Notes: generated by a model not told the origin, from the letters alone. Numbered from the stretch's first letter, positions 37,615 through 46,875 are shown. The stretch is 64,000 nucleotides of DNA from Parapedobacter defluvii (GCF_014642075.1 NZ_BMIK01000018.1:41422-105421); one strand, 5' to 3'. Numbers and translations: made by a program.

Positions 37615-38112
37615 ATGAAAACGATAATCCTAATCATTTCCCTATGCTGCCTCGCCAACCTGCCGGGCATGTCACAGGAAACTGCCTACCCCACAACGCG
37701 GGTGAGCAAACTGCCCATAAAGGGTACGGTCACGAAAGACCGTAACAGCAAGATGCGTGCGGTACTGCATGACATCCACATTCTCGATGATGTGCTGTAT
37801 TTCCGGATCGGGGTGCGCAACGGCTCCCACATCCGGTTCGACATTGATTTTATCCGCTTCTATATCCGCGACAGGAAATTGGCCAAACGCACCGTTACGC
37901 AGGAACATGAAGTCATGCCCGTTGACATCGACGGACTCGAAAGGCCGGCCGTTGACGGCAAATGCGGAAAGACCATCGTGGCCGCGCTGGATAAATTCAC
38001 GGTGGCCGATGGGAAGCTGTTCACCATTGAAATATATGAAAAAGACGGAGGACGGCACCTTTTCCTGAAAGTGCGCAACCGGCACATCGAAAACGCAAAG
38101 CTCTTAAACTGA
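37615..38112 (+). CDS. traN: Short TraN-like protein (DUF4138, VirB9-like C-terminal part)
   Basis: The ATG at 37615 gives 165 residues with a signal peptide (MKTIILIISLCC...GMSQ). Blocks HDIHILDDVLYFRIGVRNGSH and DFIRFYIRDRKLAKRTVTQE are those of the C-terminal half of TraN. Usual TraN proteins are nearly twice as long, so the N-terminal beta domain is missing. The short exported form has its own signal peptide, which argues for a functional variant rather than decay. Confidence 0.8.
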   Translation: MKTIILIISLCCLANLPGMSQETAYPTTRVSKLPIKGTVTKDRNSKMRAVLHDIHILDDVLYFRIGVRNGSHIRFDIDFIRFYIRDRKLAKRTVTQEHEVMPVDIDGLERPAVDGKCGKTIVAALDKFTVADGKLFTIEIYEKDGGRHLFLKVRNRHIENAKLLN

Positions 38113-38119
38113 ACGTACC

Positions 38120-39388
38120 ATGCAACTGGCAAAGCCGGAAATAGCACCGAAACTCGTCGAATACCTGCAAGGGCAACAGGAAAAAGGCATGTCATGGCTA
38201 GTTTATGACAGGGAATTGGACATCAGAAGCACACTTGATGTCACCTGTTTCAAAAGGCAGCGGGATGCACATGCCTTCGTAGATGCGGGGTTCGCAAACC
38301 CCCTCTACCTCGATGTGGACACCATCGGCAGCACACTAAGGAGACTTGAAGAAATAATCAAATTCCAACAAACAATTGAAAAGGAGAATACCATGAACAC
38401 CAACAAATTGGAAGAACAATTGGGCTATCTTGAAGATGTCAAGATCGACCCCGCAATCATCAAAACCGTAAGGGAGGGCATTGAAAAAGGCGTGCCCAAT
38501 TTCAACGTTACCGACCAACACCTGCCCGAAATCGGAACAAAGGGGGTGATAGACTTTGAGCTACCCGTCCGCAAATCCGGCCAGTCGGAAAATTATTATA
38601 TGGACAGGTTTGAACTTGCGTTCTCAAAAGCCGACCCCCTGCCCGAAAAACATGCGTACTATATCGTATCGCAGGAAGAGGGCAAAAATCTGCACAGGCA
38701 ATTCACCAGTCCGGTAAAAGCCATCGAGTACTTCAACAGCAAAGATGGCGAACGCCAGCTTGTCAGGGGTACCGGGCCCACCCCAGACAAAAGCGAAACG
38801 CTTGTCAGGAAAGACGGGGACGAGCTTTTATACGTAAAGCCGGATTTTAAGCAAGCATACCATTCAAAACCGATCAGGCAGTCATTCTCCATCCAGGAGG
38901 GACAGGGCTTTACGCTTCGGCAAGCCTTGCATCTCATTCAGGGCAGGGGCGTTTACAAGGATAACCTGCTCGATGCAAGCGGCCAGCAATACAAAGCGTA
39001 CATTATAATTAACAGGGAGGAACCGCTTTCCAACGGTACGGGCTACCGTTACCGCCCATTGCGCGATCCGGAATACGGATTCGACCCGGAAAGGATAATC
39101 AAACAGGACTATGACATCATCGAAGCAAAAGATGCCCAAAAATTCCCCGAACTCATGGCAAAACTAAAAGACGGGGAACGGGTGAACGTGACGGCGGAAA
39201 AGAATGGCAAGCAATACAAAGTGGCAATAGAATTGGCACCCCGCTACAAAAACGTCAACTTCTTCGACAGGAAAGGCGAATCCCTCGGACGGGAATTTTT
39301 CAACCGCAAAAACCAGGAATTGAAAAACCCCGTCGTCATGAAACGGGAATGGGATTTAACGAAAAGGGAGGGTATGCGTCTCCGTTAG
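38120..39388 (+). CDS. ICE-associated protein with repeated DUF3945-like C-terminal blocks
   Basis: Protein of 422 residues, soluble and without a signal. The C-terminal 200 residues hold the pattern IRQSFSIQEGQGFTLRQALHLIQGR and, later, LAPRYKNVNFFDRKGESL, which recur in large proteins of Bacteroidota conjugative elements (a DUF3945-like assignment from memory). It follows traN by 7 bp in the tra operon. Function unknown. Confidence 0.7.
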   Translation: MQLAKPEIAPKLVEYLQGQQEKGMSWLVYDRELDIRSTLDVTCFKRQRDAHAFVDAGFANPLYLDVDTIGSTLRRLEEIIKFQQTIEKENTMNTNKLEEQLGYLEDVKIDPAIIKTVREGIEKGVPNFNVTDQHLPEIGTKGVIDFELPVRKSGQSENYYMDRFELAFSKADPLPEKHAYYIVSQEEGKNLHRQFTSPVKAIEYFNSKDGERQLVRGTGPTPDKSETLVRKDGDELLYVKPDFKQAYHSKPIRQSFSIQEGQGFTLRQALHLIQGRGVYKDNLLDASGQQYKAYIIINREEPLSNGTGYRYRPLRDPEYGFDPERIIKQDYDIIEAKDAQKFPELMAKLKDGERVNVTAEKNGKQYKVAIELAPRYKNVNFFDRKGESLGREFFNRKNQELKNPVVMKREWDLTKREGMRLR

Positions 39389-39452
39389 ATAGACTATACA
39401 GCCGCCATCCGCGTTAATAATAACAAAACTCATTAATCAAAAAAACAGACAG

Positions 39453-39629
39453 ATGGACACATTCAATCAATTGAAAGACCTCATCGCTTCAGTGGAGGAC
39501 GATGCGGTCAAATTCTTCGAGAAAGGCAATGCCGCAGCGGGTACACGTGTAAGAAAAGCGTTGCAGCAAGCCAAAACGCTTGCTCAGGACATCCGCAACG
39601 ACGTTACGGCAAAGAAAAACACCAAGTAA
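39453..39629 (+). CDS. Histone H1-like protein, 58 aa
   Basis: The ATG at 39453 gives MDTFNQLKDLIASVEDDAVKF followed by EKGNAAAGTRVRKALQQAKTLAQ and a lysine-rich end, the pattern of small Bacteroidota histone H1-like proteins. It probably binds DNA without strong sequence preference. It is the last gene before a terminator, 64 bp after the DUF3945-like gene, and may package or silence the element. Confidence 0.85.
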   Translation: MDTFNQLKDLIASVEDDAVKFFEKGNAAAGTRVRKALQQAKTLAQDIRNDVTAKKNTK

Positions 39630-39651
39630 CCGTTTTCTCAGATTCCGAAAG

Positions 39652-39684
39652 AGGCCCGTTATGGACGCATGACGGGCCTTTTCT
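39652..39684 (+). terminator. Rho-independent terminator ending the tra operon
   Basis: AGGCCCGT and ACGGGCCT form an 8-bp stem with a 12-base loop, followed by TTTTC. It lies 22 bp after the histone-like gene. Confidence 0.85.
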
Positions 39685-39702
39685 GTTCGTATTTAAAATC
39701 GC

Positions 39703-39710
39703 TAACTTTG
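39703..39710 (+). promoter_or_regulatory. -7 element before the lipoprotein gene
   Basis: TAACTTTG matches TAnnTTTG and lies 26 bp before the ATG at 39737, directly after the tra terminator. Confidence 0.6.
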
Positions 39711-39736
39711 TGTAAGTCACCAATGAAACAATAACT

Positions 39737-40186
39737 ATGAAACCGATAGCAGCTATTATCGCCTCGATTTCCACGGTGGGTTTATTGGCCACCGCCTGTA
39801 CATCAAATCCCGATAAGTCAGACCTTACTCAAAAGGTTGCGGGGGTTTACGCCTCGGAGAGCGAAAACGAATTTGATTATTTCAAGGATACGTTGGAAAT
39901 AAAAGCAACGGATGATGGCCGAATGGACATCATGTTCCTCGCACGTTGGTCAAGCGCAAAAAAAGATGACCCACAGCGCCCCGTGAACAAAGTAGCGGGT
40001 GTCTGGAATAACCACGGCAAAGGAAAAACACTTATAGCCGACTTGCAGGCAAGCGATACAACACTCCGCATCGCAGCCCCGATGGATGAAAGCGTCACCA
40101 TTGTTCCCGTTGATTTGGAAAACGGCAGCCTCAGTTGGCCCCATCAGGACGGAACGGAAGAAATCTTTGTCAAAATCAACCCATAG
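39737..40186 (+). CDS. Lipoprotein of unknown function
   Basis: Protein of 149 residues with a lipoprotein signal (STVGLLATAC, lipobox Cys near 22). The mature part has alternating strands (GVYASESENEFDYFKDTLEI, and WSSAKKDDPQRP). It is probably anchored in the envelope. No family is recognised beyond a general beta-rich lipoprotein. It is a separate transcription unit on the ICE. Confidence 0.75.
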   Translation: MKPIAAIIASISTVGLLATACTSNPDKSDLTQKVAGVYASESENEFDYFKDTLEIKATDDGRMDIMFLARWSSAKKDDPQRPVNKVAGVWNNHGKGKTLIADLQASDTTLRIAAPMDESVTIVPVDLENGSLSWPHQDGTEEIFVKINP

Positions 40187-40347
40187 GCATTGGGAAACCA
40201 AAATACCAACATCCCTTAACATTGGATTAGGGAAAATCAAAAGCTGGTCGGTGCCAGCTTTTTGCTTTTAACAGCAACCCATCTGCCAAGATACCAACCG
40301 CTATCCCATCTTTTCTGCCTCATCGGCCTTTGTTAAACAAATTTCTG

Positions 40348-40474
40348 AAACACCCCCCTCACGTCAAGGCGGCTCCACTTCGTTCCGCTTGTTTTCGGGA
40401 AAAAATCTTCCCTGTTCGCTCCGCTCACGAGGTATTTTTTCCCGAAAAGCCTTGCCTTTGAGGGGGCCGTGTTT
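40348..40474. repeat. Nested long inverted repeat
   Basis: The inner arms are a perfect 15-bp inverted repeat (TTTTCGGGAAAAAAT at 40392-40406 and its complement at 40434-40448). The outer arms (40348-40370 and 40449-40474) pair with small bulges: AAACAC/GTGTTT, CCCCCTCA/TTGAGGGGG and CAAGGC/GCCTTG. The whole would fold into one long hairpin of about 127 bases. It lies in a 473-bp gap (40187-40659) that holds no gene I can support. Confidence 0.75.
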
Positions 40475-40659
40475 TAGGTGGGCTGTTTATCAAAAGCCGG
40501 CGAGGCTCCTGCCGAGACGGTTTTTTGCGAATGTTCTTTAAAAATTCAGGCAGATGGACACACTTAACAAAGCGCCCCCGTCTTGGTTTCCCCTTTTTTT
40601 CGGGCTACGACCGAGACCAAGATTTAACAGGATTTTTTTTCATTAAAGACAAAATTATC

Positions 40660-41214
40660 ATGAAAACGACAGTAATCGGAAGCAACAAAGGAAACACCCA
40701 AAACAACGGTGCAGCCGCAAAAGATACGGCTAAAAATGAAGTGCAGGCAAAGGTAGGCACAGCCACGGACGACAGTAAAGCGAAAGCCGGGGAAGTAAAC
40801 GGTAAAGCCGTTGCAGCCGTCAGCAATCCGCAAAACACGGAAAAGGTGTTGGTAGCTGAAAAAGCCGAGCCGACCAAAGCGGAGCTTAGACAAAAACTGG
40901 TCAATGAACCCCCTGCAATGGGGTTGGATGAAACCATAAAATGGGTCGAGACGTTGCACCGCAAAAAGTTGCAACGGGAAAAGCTCATTGCTACCATCGA
41001 TGAATTGGAAGCGTTTGAAGTTGAACAGTTGGACGATGCCAAGGAAGTCGGGCTTGACCAGTTCCAAGGTTGTGAATTGACCATTACCGACGATAATGGC
41101 AATGATTTTTCCACCAAAAATCCATTTATCATCAATGCCGTTGCGCAGCATGTTAAAACGCTTTGCGTTGGAAAACTTGCAGAAATCGAGGGAGAAATCC
41201 GAATCCCACACTAA
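40660..41214 (+). CDS. ICE-associated protein with low-complexity N-terminus
   Basis: The ATG at 40660 gives 184 residues. Residues 1-80 are low-complexity and rich in Ala, Lys, Thr and Asn. The rest is helical and acidic (MGLDETIKWVETLHRKKLQREKLI). No signal. It is the first of four co-directional genes (40660-43428) of the type found in the maintenance block of Bacteroidota ICEs. Function unknown. Confidence 0.7.
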   Translation: MKTTVIGSNKGNTQNNGAAAKDTAKNEVQAKVGTATDDSKAKAGEVNGKAVAAVSNPQNTEKVLVAEKAEPTKAELRQKLVNEPPAMGLDETIKWVETLHRKKLQREKLIATIDELEAFEVEQLDDAKEVGLDQFQGCELTITDDNGNDFSTKNPFIINAVAQHVKTLCVGKLAEIEGEIRIPH

Positions 41215-41280
41215 TAAGATGGTTTGCCCCCTGCATGAACCGTGCAGGGGCATTCTTTCCATTTATCAAACATCACGGAT

Positions 41281-41523
41281 ATGGAAGAGGCATTTATCGA
41301 ACACCTTGACCAATTGTATTGGGAGGGTTACGGCCAGAAATTCAGGGATATGAACCCTAAAGCATATTTGGAGCAATTAATAAAGTTTATGAAAACATAT
41401 AAAGCACTTGATAATGAAGTATGCAACCCTTTATCTGATGGTACGGGTGCTGGTGCAGTCCGAACACGAAAACGTAAGCGAAACCCAAACCGAAGTGGAA
41501 CAGGGGATTTGTTCAATCAGTGA
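41281..41523 (+). CDS. Small ICE protein, C-terminus possibly out of frame
   Basis: Protein of 80 residues from the ATG at 41281. The first 47 residues look natural (EHLDQLYWEGYGQKFRDMN, then YLEQLIKFMKTYK). The rest (NPLSDGTGAGAVRTRKRKRNPNRS) overlaps the next gene by 110 bp in another frame and looks like shadow sequence. A one-base loss near 41400-41415 may have removed the original stop, which would have lain in the TGATAATGA region. Confidence 0.5.
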   Translation: MEEAFIEHLDQLYWEGYGQKFRDMNPKAYLEQLIKFMKTYKALDNEVCNPLSDGTGAGAVRTRKRKRNPNRSGTGDLFNQ

Positions 41524-41611
41524 CACGGGAAAGGTCAGGGTTTTGGAAACGGAGATTTTACTAACAAGAGTCAGGAATATTAAAATTTACAGAAATGGCA
41601 ACTCAGATTAA
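41414..41611 (+). CDS. Small ICE protein, 65 aa
   Basis: The ATG at 41414 gives MKYATLYLMVRVLVQSEHEN and ends ILLTRVRNIKIYRNGNSD. Its strand-helix-strand composition suggests a small folded domain. It overlaps the preceding frame by 110 bp and the DUF932 gene by 17 bp. The pattern is consistent with a coupled small gene. Function unknown. Confidence 0.55.
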   Translation: MKYATLYLMVRVLVQSEHENVSETQTEVEQGICSISDTGKVRVLETEILLTRVRNIKIYRNGNSD

Positions 41612-42590
41612 AGAAAAGGTTTGGCGGCTTATCGGTACGGACATCGAAAAAAACGCCACAAGTATGGAAGCGATGACACAGGCGGGATTGGATTATGAAG
41701 TCGTAAAAAAAGGCAACACGCATAATTTGCCGAGTGGCGATAGCAAGGATTCCGATAGTTCGTTTTTCACTTTCAGGACGGACACGGAGGCAATTTTAGG
41801 CGACAAGGTTGGCAGCAGTTACGAAGTACTGCAAAATACCGATGCTTTTTCATTTTTCGATAGCATTGTGGGGGGCAGGGGAGGCATCCGGTATGAGACA
41901 GCAGGGGCATTGGGCTACGGTGAGACGATTTTTATCACCGCCAAATTGCCCGAACATATAAAAGTGGGCAGGGATGACCTTATTGAGCAATACCTGTTTT
42001 TGACAACCACCCACAACGGTACGGGCTGCATAACAATCGCATTTACTCCCGTACGTATTTGGTGCGCCAACACGCTTAACGCAGCTTTGGCAAATTGCAG
42101 CAATTGCATCAAGATACGCCACACGGCAAGCGCAGCCGAGAAGTTGAAAAGCGCACATAAAATGTTGGGTATATCCGACCAATTAGCAGGGGAATTACAA
42201 AGCATCTTCAACCGCTGGGCAAGGGTACGTATTACCGATCCGCAGGTAAAACGCTTGGTACAACTGGCAATGGTACCGAATAGGGAAACCTATGAGAAAC
42301 TCCGGACGGGCAAGTACGAGGAATTGAGCAGCCAATACAATAACATGGTGAGCAGCGTTTTCGATTATGCCATGACGAGCGACAGCCAACAGGTAAACAC
42401 CACTAAGGGAACATTGTTCGGTGCTTACAATGCCGTTACCGGGTATTTCCAAAACGTGCGCAATTTCAAGGATGACGAAAGCAAGTTTAAAAGCATCATG
42501 CACGGTACGGGTTACGACCGCTCCCAAACGGCTTTTAACCTATGCTTGGACTTCGCCAAGAGCGGAAGCCGTGCATTGCGGTTCAACTAA
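41595..42590 (+). CDS. DUF932 / phage-plasmid-like protein
   Basis: Protein of 331 residues. It begins with ATDIEKNATSMEAM-like pairing (GTDIEKNATSMEAMTQAGLDYEV), then GSSYEVLQNTDAFSFFDSIVG and TTTHNGTGCITIAFTPVRIWCANTL, all typical of the DUF932 family (TIGR03299-like) carried by plasmids, phages and ICEs. Members are linked to mobile-element maintenance; the biochemical role is not known. Confidence 0.88.
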   Translation: MATQIKEKVWRLIGTDIEKNATSMEAMTQAGLDYEVVKKGNTHNLPSGDSKDSDSSFFTFRTDTEAILGDKVGSSYEVLQNTDAFSFFDSIVGGRGGIRYETAGALGYGETIFITAKLPEHIKVGRDDLIEQYLFLTTTHNGTGCITIAFTPVRIWCANTLNAALANCSNCIKIRHTASAAEKLKSAHKMLGISDQLAGELQSIFNRWARVRITDPQVKRLVQLAMVPNRETYEKLRTGKYEELSSQYNNMVSSVFDYAMTSDSQQVNTTKGTLFGAYNAVTGYFQNVRNFKDDESKFKSIMHGTGYDRSQTAFNLCLDFAKSGSRALRFN

Positions 42591-42645
42591 CGGAATCATT
42601 AACCAAAGCGGAGGCGCAACCGCACAAAGGGCGCATTTTTTTATC

Positions 42646-43428
42646 ATGAAACACGATTTTGAAGAACGTAGGCAAAAACGCATCATGAATGCGAAGAACC
42701 GAGCGAAGAAAAACGAACAGGAAGCTGAAAGCCTGTATAAACGTGCCGAAGAAATGGCGGGCGTTATCCCATTCGGGCAACCCATTTTAGTTGGCCACCA
42801 TTCGGAAAAAAGGGACCGCAATTATCGGGAGAAAATATATAATACCTATGGCAAATCCTTTGAAAAACAGGATAAAGCAACGTATTACGAGGAAAAAGCG
42901 GAAACCATAGAAAGCAATACCGCCATTTTTTCGGATGACCCCCAAGCATTGCAGAAGTTGGAAGCAAAGCTAAAAGAATTGCAGGACAATCAGGATTTTA
43001 TGAAAGCCACCAATAGGTTTATCAAGAAAAAAGACAAGGCAGGTTTTTTAGCGTTGCCCTATGCTACTGAAAAATTGTGGGAGGAAGTGACAACCCCCAA
43101 CGTCATGGGAGATATTGGCTTTGCCCACTATAAACTGTCCAACAACAATGCAAACATCAGACGGATTAAACAGCGCATAGAACAGTTACGCAAGCGAGAG
43201 CAGAAACAGCCGTTTGATAAGGTCATCAATGGCGTTCGGATAGTTGAAAATATAGAAGCCAACCGCTTGCAAATGGTATTCGATGGCAAACCGAATGCAG
43301 ATTTTAGGAAGCAATTAAAATCGAACGGTTTCCGTTGGTCGCCAACGGAGGGGGCGTGGCAGCGGCATATATCAAATTGGGCATTGCACGTTGCAAAAGA
43401 GATTGTGCAGGGATTGAATGCCGAATAA
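42646..43428 (+). CDS. DUF3560 protein
   Basis: The open frame extends upstream to 42421, but the ATG at 42646 gives MKHDFEERRQKRIMNAKNRA and 260 residues, as in DUF3560 proteins. It is coiled-coil rich at the N-terminus. The GQPILVGHHSEKRDRNYREKI and ESNTAIFSDDPQA blocks follow, and a C-terminal domain with SNGFRWSPTEGAWQRH. It is common on Bacteroidota ICEs beside DUF932. Function unknown. Confidence 0.88.
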   Translation: MKHDFEERRQKRIMNAKNRAKKNEQEAESLYKRAEEMAGVIPFGQPILVGHHSEKRDRNYREKIYNTYGKSFEKQDKATYYEEKAETIESNTAIFSDDPQALQKLEAKLKELQDNQDFMKATNRFIKKKDKAGFLALPYATEKLWEEVTTPNVMGDIGFAHYKLSNNNANIRRIKQRIEQLRKREQKQPFDKVINGVRIVENIEANRLQMVFDGKPNADFRKQLKSNGFRWSPTEGAWQRHISNWALHVAKEIVQGLNAE

Positions 43429-43441
43429 TGCCGAAAATCCA

Positions 43442-43486
43442 ACATCCCCTCAAAAGCATTTTAAGCCGTTTTGAGGGGATGTTTTT
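43442..43486 (+). terminator. Strong terminator after the DUF3560 gene
   Basis: ACATCCCCTCAAAA and TTTTGAGGGGATGT form a perfect 14-bp stem with a 13-base loop, followed by T residues. It lies 13 bp after the stop. The rest of the 313-bp gap to 43742 is AT-rich without a gene. Confidence 0.9.
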
Positions 43487-43622
43487 CTAAGCAAACAAAT
43501 TCCTTTTCCGAGGCAAAAAAGCCGCCCGAAAGGCTTAAAACAGCCTAAAAACGGCCTTTTTTTCGCGCGCTAAGAGCGTTTTAGGAGCGATTTATGAGCA
43601 TTGTAGACTTGCAAAATGCGCT

Positions 43623-43633
43623 TTTATATCCCT
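43623..43633. repeat. 11-bp direct repeat TTTATATCCCT, left copy
   Basis: The same 11 bases occur at 46876-46886, after the PHP-ATPase gene. The two copies bracket the gene and may mark its insertion. A shared AACGTTT lies downstream of both. Confidence 0.45.
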
Positions 43634-43741
43634 AACTAAGGTTTTCAAAAACGTTTAATGTTATATTTTTTTAGGGTTATTGAGAAATAATCTTGACTTT
43701 TATAAACAGATTGTTTCAACCATTTAAATAAAATCCAATTA

Positions 43742-46700
43742 ATGAACAATTTAAGAGGCTCCATTTGGAAAAAATGTGACTTTCATGTCCATACCCCCTT
43801 TTCAGCTTTGGCAAATAATTTTGGAGACGACTTCGACAAATATGTTAAAACCCTGTTTAAAAAGGCAATCGAGAAGAAAATAAAAATCATTGGCATTACA
43901 GACTATTTTACCATTGACGGTTACAAAAAAATCAAAAAAGACTATTTAAACAATCCCCAAAAGTTGAAGCAACTGTTTTCCGATGAAGAAGTTGCCGAAA
44001 TCAAGAATATCCTTCTTCTTCCAAATGTTGAATTTAGGCTAAATAAGATTGTACAAATAAATAAGATTAATCGCGATGGAAAAGTTAAAACCGAAAGCGG
44101 GAGAATTAACCTGCATGTGATATTCTCCGATGAATTATCAACGAATTTAATTGAGGAGAGTTTTCTGCATGACCTTGACTTTGTATATGAATCTGATCCC
44201 GATGAAAGCGATAAAAGGAAAAAACTCAAAACAGGCAACCTAAGCCAACTTGGTCGGAGATTGAAAAGCGAGCAGCCGGACATAACGGGGCCTGATTTAC
44301 AGGTCGGGATGACCCATGCCGTGGTTGACGATGGAAAGATAGGAGCCATATTAAGTGAAAACAATGATTTTAAGGGAAAGTATTTAGTTGTCGTTCCTTC
44401 CGATGAAGACTTATCAGATATTCAATGGAAAAGCCAGGATGGATTGACTCGTAAAACTATACTACAACGCGCAAATGCATTTTTTAGTTCCAATGCCAAC
44501 ACGATCGCATTTGGATTGGGGGATAAATCAGGTAGTGAGGAACAGTTTGTCAAGGAATTTAAGACTATAAAACCTTGTATTTGGGGTTCAGATGCCCATG
44601 ATTTTGACAAATTATTTGAACCAGATGAGCAGCGATATTGTTGGATTAAAGCAGACGCTACTTTTGAAGGCATAAGGCAAATATTATTTGAACCTCGGGA
44701 CCGGGTGTTTATTGGTGAATATCCAGCACTTTTTTCAAGAATTAAAAGCGCAAGGGGTAATTATATCAACAGTATCAGTGTCAATCAGATAAATGGCTAT
44801 GACGAAAGAAAGGGTATATGGTTTAAAAATTTTGAGCTGCAACTTGGATTTGAATTGATTGCGATTATCGGTAATAAAGGTAAAGGTAAAAGCGCTATTG
44901 CTGACATAATCGGCCTTTTAGGAAACTCGCACGTAAATAATAAGGATTTTTCATTTTTGAACAGTGACAAGTTTCGCCAGAAAGGATATGCAGAAAATTT
45001 TGTCGGCAGCATGAAATGGTACGACAAAACGCTCTATGAAAAGAATTTAAATGAAAATGTTGATTTGACGACCGTTGAACGAGTAAAGTACATACCACAA
45101 TCTTATCTGGAAAAATTATGCAATAATGAAGATAGTGGATTCAAAGAAGAAATCAATAAGGTTGTTTTTTTAAGGCTGGATGATTCAGATAAACTTGGCA
45201 AAAAGAGTTTTGATGAACTTGAGAGTTTTAAAACAGAATTAATTGCTCAGCAAATTGATGATCTGACTTTAAAGCTTAATTCGGCTAATAGAACCATAGA
45301 TTTATTGGAGAAAAAATCATCAAGTGATTATAAAAAGGGTATCGAAAACAAAAGAAATATTAAAACACAAGAATTGGCCGCTCATGAAAAAGAGAAAGAG
45401 AATATAGTGGTTGTAACAAACCCTGAGAACGATACTACACTTTCAGCCGAACAGCGGAAAAAAGCTGAACAGGTGTCTCTACTTGAGCAACAAATTACAG
45501 CCCAAGAAGCCTTGATTGAAAGTACTACTTTGGAATTGTCGAATTTGAAAATTCGCCAATCTGATTTGGTGATTCTGTCTTCAGATGTATTAAGACAACA
45601 ACAAAACATCGAAGAATGGAAGGCTTCAAAAACAGCTTTGTTTTCACAGTATGGCTTGGACATTAACTCAATTATCAATCTCAATGTTGATGTAAGCAAA
45701 TTGCAGGAACTAATTCAGCAAGCCAATGGGTCAATTAAGAGCACTTCAGATTTACTGTTGGCAGATGCCAATGCATTAGGAGCGCAGAACAGTTTAGTAG
45801 TTAAACTTAATAGATTAAGGCATGAAAAAACACAGTTAGAAAAGGACTTGGAGAAGCCCTTTAAGGATTACCAAGATTATTTAGTTAAGATAAAAGAATG
45901 GGAGGCAAAGCAAAAGGCTATTGTTGGAAATGATGTCACTGATGATACAATTAAATTTTATGAAAAGGAATTGAATTATGTAGAAAACGAACTCCCAAGC
46001 GAATTGACCGCACAAATTGAATTACGAAAGTCAATTGTAATTAATATTTATGAGCAAAAAAAACAAATTCAAGAGATTTATGATAAGATGAAGGAAGCAA
46101 TTTCGGAAGTCCTTGAAGAATATTCCGCCGAGCAAAACATTACTATTGAGAGTTCCTTTAAAGTTGACAAGCAATTTTACACACAGTTCTTCGATTATGT
46201 AAATCGGTATGGACACTTTTATCAGGGAGGTGATGAGGAATTGAGGAAACTAACAGCGAAATACAACTTTGACAGCAGTGAGCGAGTTAAAGATTTTATT
46301 GATGACATTTCCAACCTCGATATTCGATTTAAAGACAATAGAAAAGTGGATTTTTATAATTACCTATGTTCTTTGACCTATTTACGTCCAGAATATGACT
46401 TAAGATTGAACGATAAGAGTCTAAATCAATTGTCTCCCGGTGAGAAAGGAGGCTTGTTGTTAGTGTTTTATTTAGTACTTGATAAAGATAACAAGCCGTT
46501 AATCATTGACCAGCCGGAAGATATCCTTGACAATCAAAGTGTAGCGGAAATATTAGTACCATATATCAAACGAGCCAAAAAACTCAGGCAGATTATAATG
46601 GTTACTCATAATCCTAACTTGGCTATCGTCGCTGATGCCGAACAGATTGTATATATGAATATTGATAAGGAAAATAACTATGTGGTTTCATGTGATTCAG

Positions 46701-46816
46701 GAGGAATTGAAAACCCAATAATGAATGGTCATATAGTAGATATTTTAGAAGGAAGGATGAAAGCCTTTGATAATCGCCGTGTTAAATATAAAAAGTACGT
46801 TTCAAGTAATTTTTAG
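43742..46816 (+). CDS. PHP-domain plus SMC/ABC-type ATPase, candidate defence protein
   Basis: Protein of 1024 residues. The N-terminus is a PHP-type phosphoesterase with HVHTPFS (His15, His17) and a later WGSDAHDF metal motif (about 282-289). The ATPase follows: Walker A GNKGKGKS (about 376-383), a long coiled coil (about 470-850), the ABC signature LSPGEKGG (about 896), Walker B IIDQPED, and MVTHNPN as the H-loop. This matches TrlF-type AAA-like ATPases and recalls the ppl gene reported to protect against phages (from memory). The gene is far more AT-rich than its ICE neighbours. It may act on a nucleic acid. Confidence 0.85.
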   Translation: MNNLRGSIWKKCDFHVHTPFSALANNFGDDFDKYVKTLFKKAIEKKIKIIGITDYFTIDGYKKIKKDYLNNPQKLKQLFSDEEVAEIKNILLLPNVEFRLNKIVQINKINRDGKVKTESGRINLHVIFSDELSTNLIEESFLHDLDFVYESDPDESDKRKKLKTGNLSQLGRRLKSEQPDITGPDLQVGMTHAVVDDGKIGAILSENNDFKGKYLVVVPSDEDLSDIQWKSQDGLTRKTILQRANAFFSSNANTIAFGLGDKSGSEEQFVKEFKTIKPCIWGSDAHDFDKLFEPDEQRYCWIKADATFEGIRQILFEPRDRVFIGEYPALFSRIKSARGNYINSISVNQINGYDERKGIWFKNFELQLGFELIAIIGNKGKGKSAIADIIGLLGNSHVNNKDFSFLNSDKFRQKGYAENFVGSMKWYDKTLYEKNLNENVDLTTVERVKYIPQSYLEKLCNNEDSGFKEEINKVVFLRLDDSDKLGKKSFDELESFKTELIAQQIDDLTLKLNSANRTIDLLEKKSSSDYKKGIENKRNIKTQELAAHEKEKENIVVVTNPENDTTLSAEQRKKAEQVSLLEQQITAQEALIESTTLELSNLKIRQSDLVILSSDVLRQQQNIEEWKASKTALFSQYGLDINSIINLNVDVSKLQELIQQANGSIKSTSDLLLADANALGAQNSLVVKLNRLRHEKTQLEKDLEKPFKDYQDYLVKIKEWEAKQKAIVGNDVTDDTIKFYEKELNYVENELPSELTAQIELRKSIVINIYEQKKQIQEIYDKMKEAISEVLEEYSAEQNITIESSFKVDKQFYTQFFDYVNRYGHFYQGGDEELRKLTAKYNFDSSERVKDFIDDISNLDIRFKDNRKVDFYNYLCSLTYLRPEYDLRLNDKSLNQLSPGEKGGLLLVFYLVLDKDNKPLIIDQPEDILDNQSVAEILVPYIKRAKKLRQIIMVTHNPNLAIVADAEQIVYMNIDKENNYVVSCDSGGIENPIMNGHIVDILEGRMKAFDNRRVKYKKYVSSNF

Positions 46817-46875
46817 AGCATTTTGGATGAAATTATGAGTTTTTATACATACCTTTATAGTTCAAAACAGGCTTA

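Noticed and set aside
38120..39388. TraO, TraP and TraQ genes
   Set aside because: The genes after traN do not resemble them. The set seen ends with a DUF3945-like gene and a histone-like gene.
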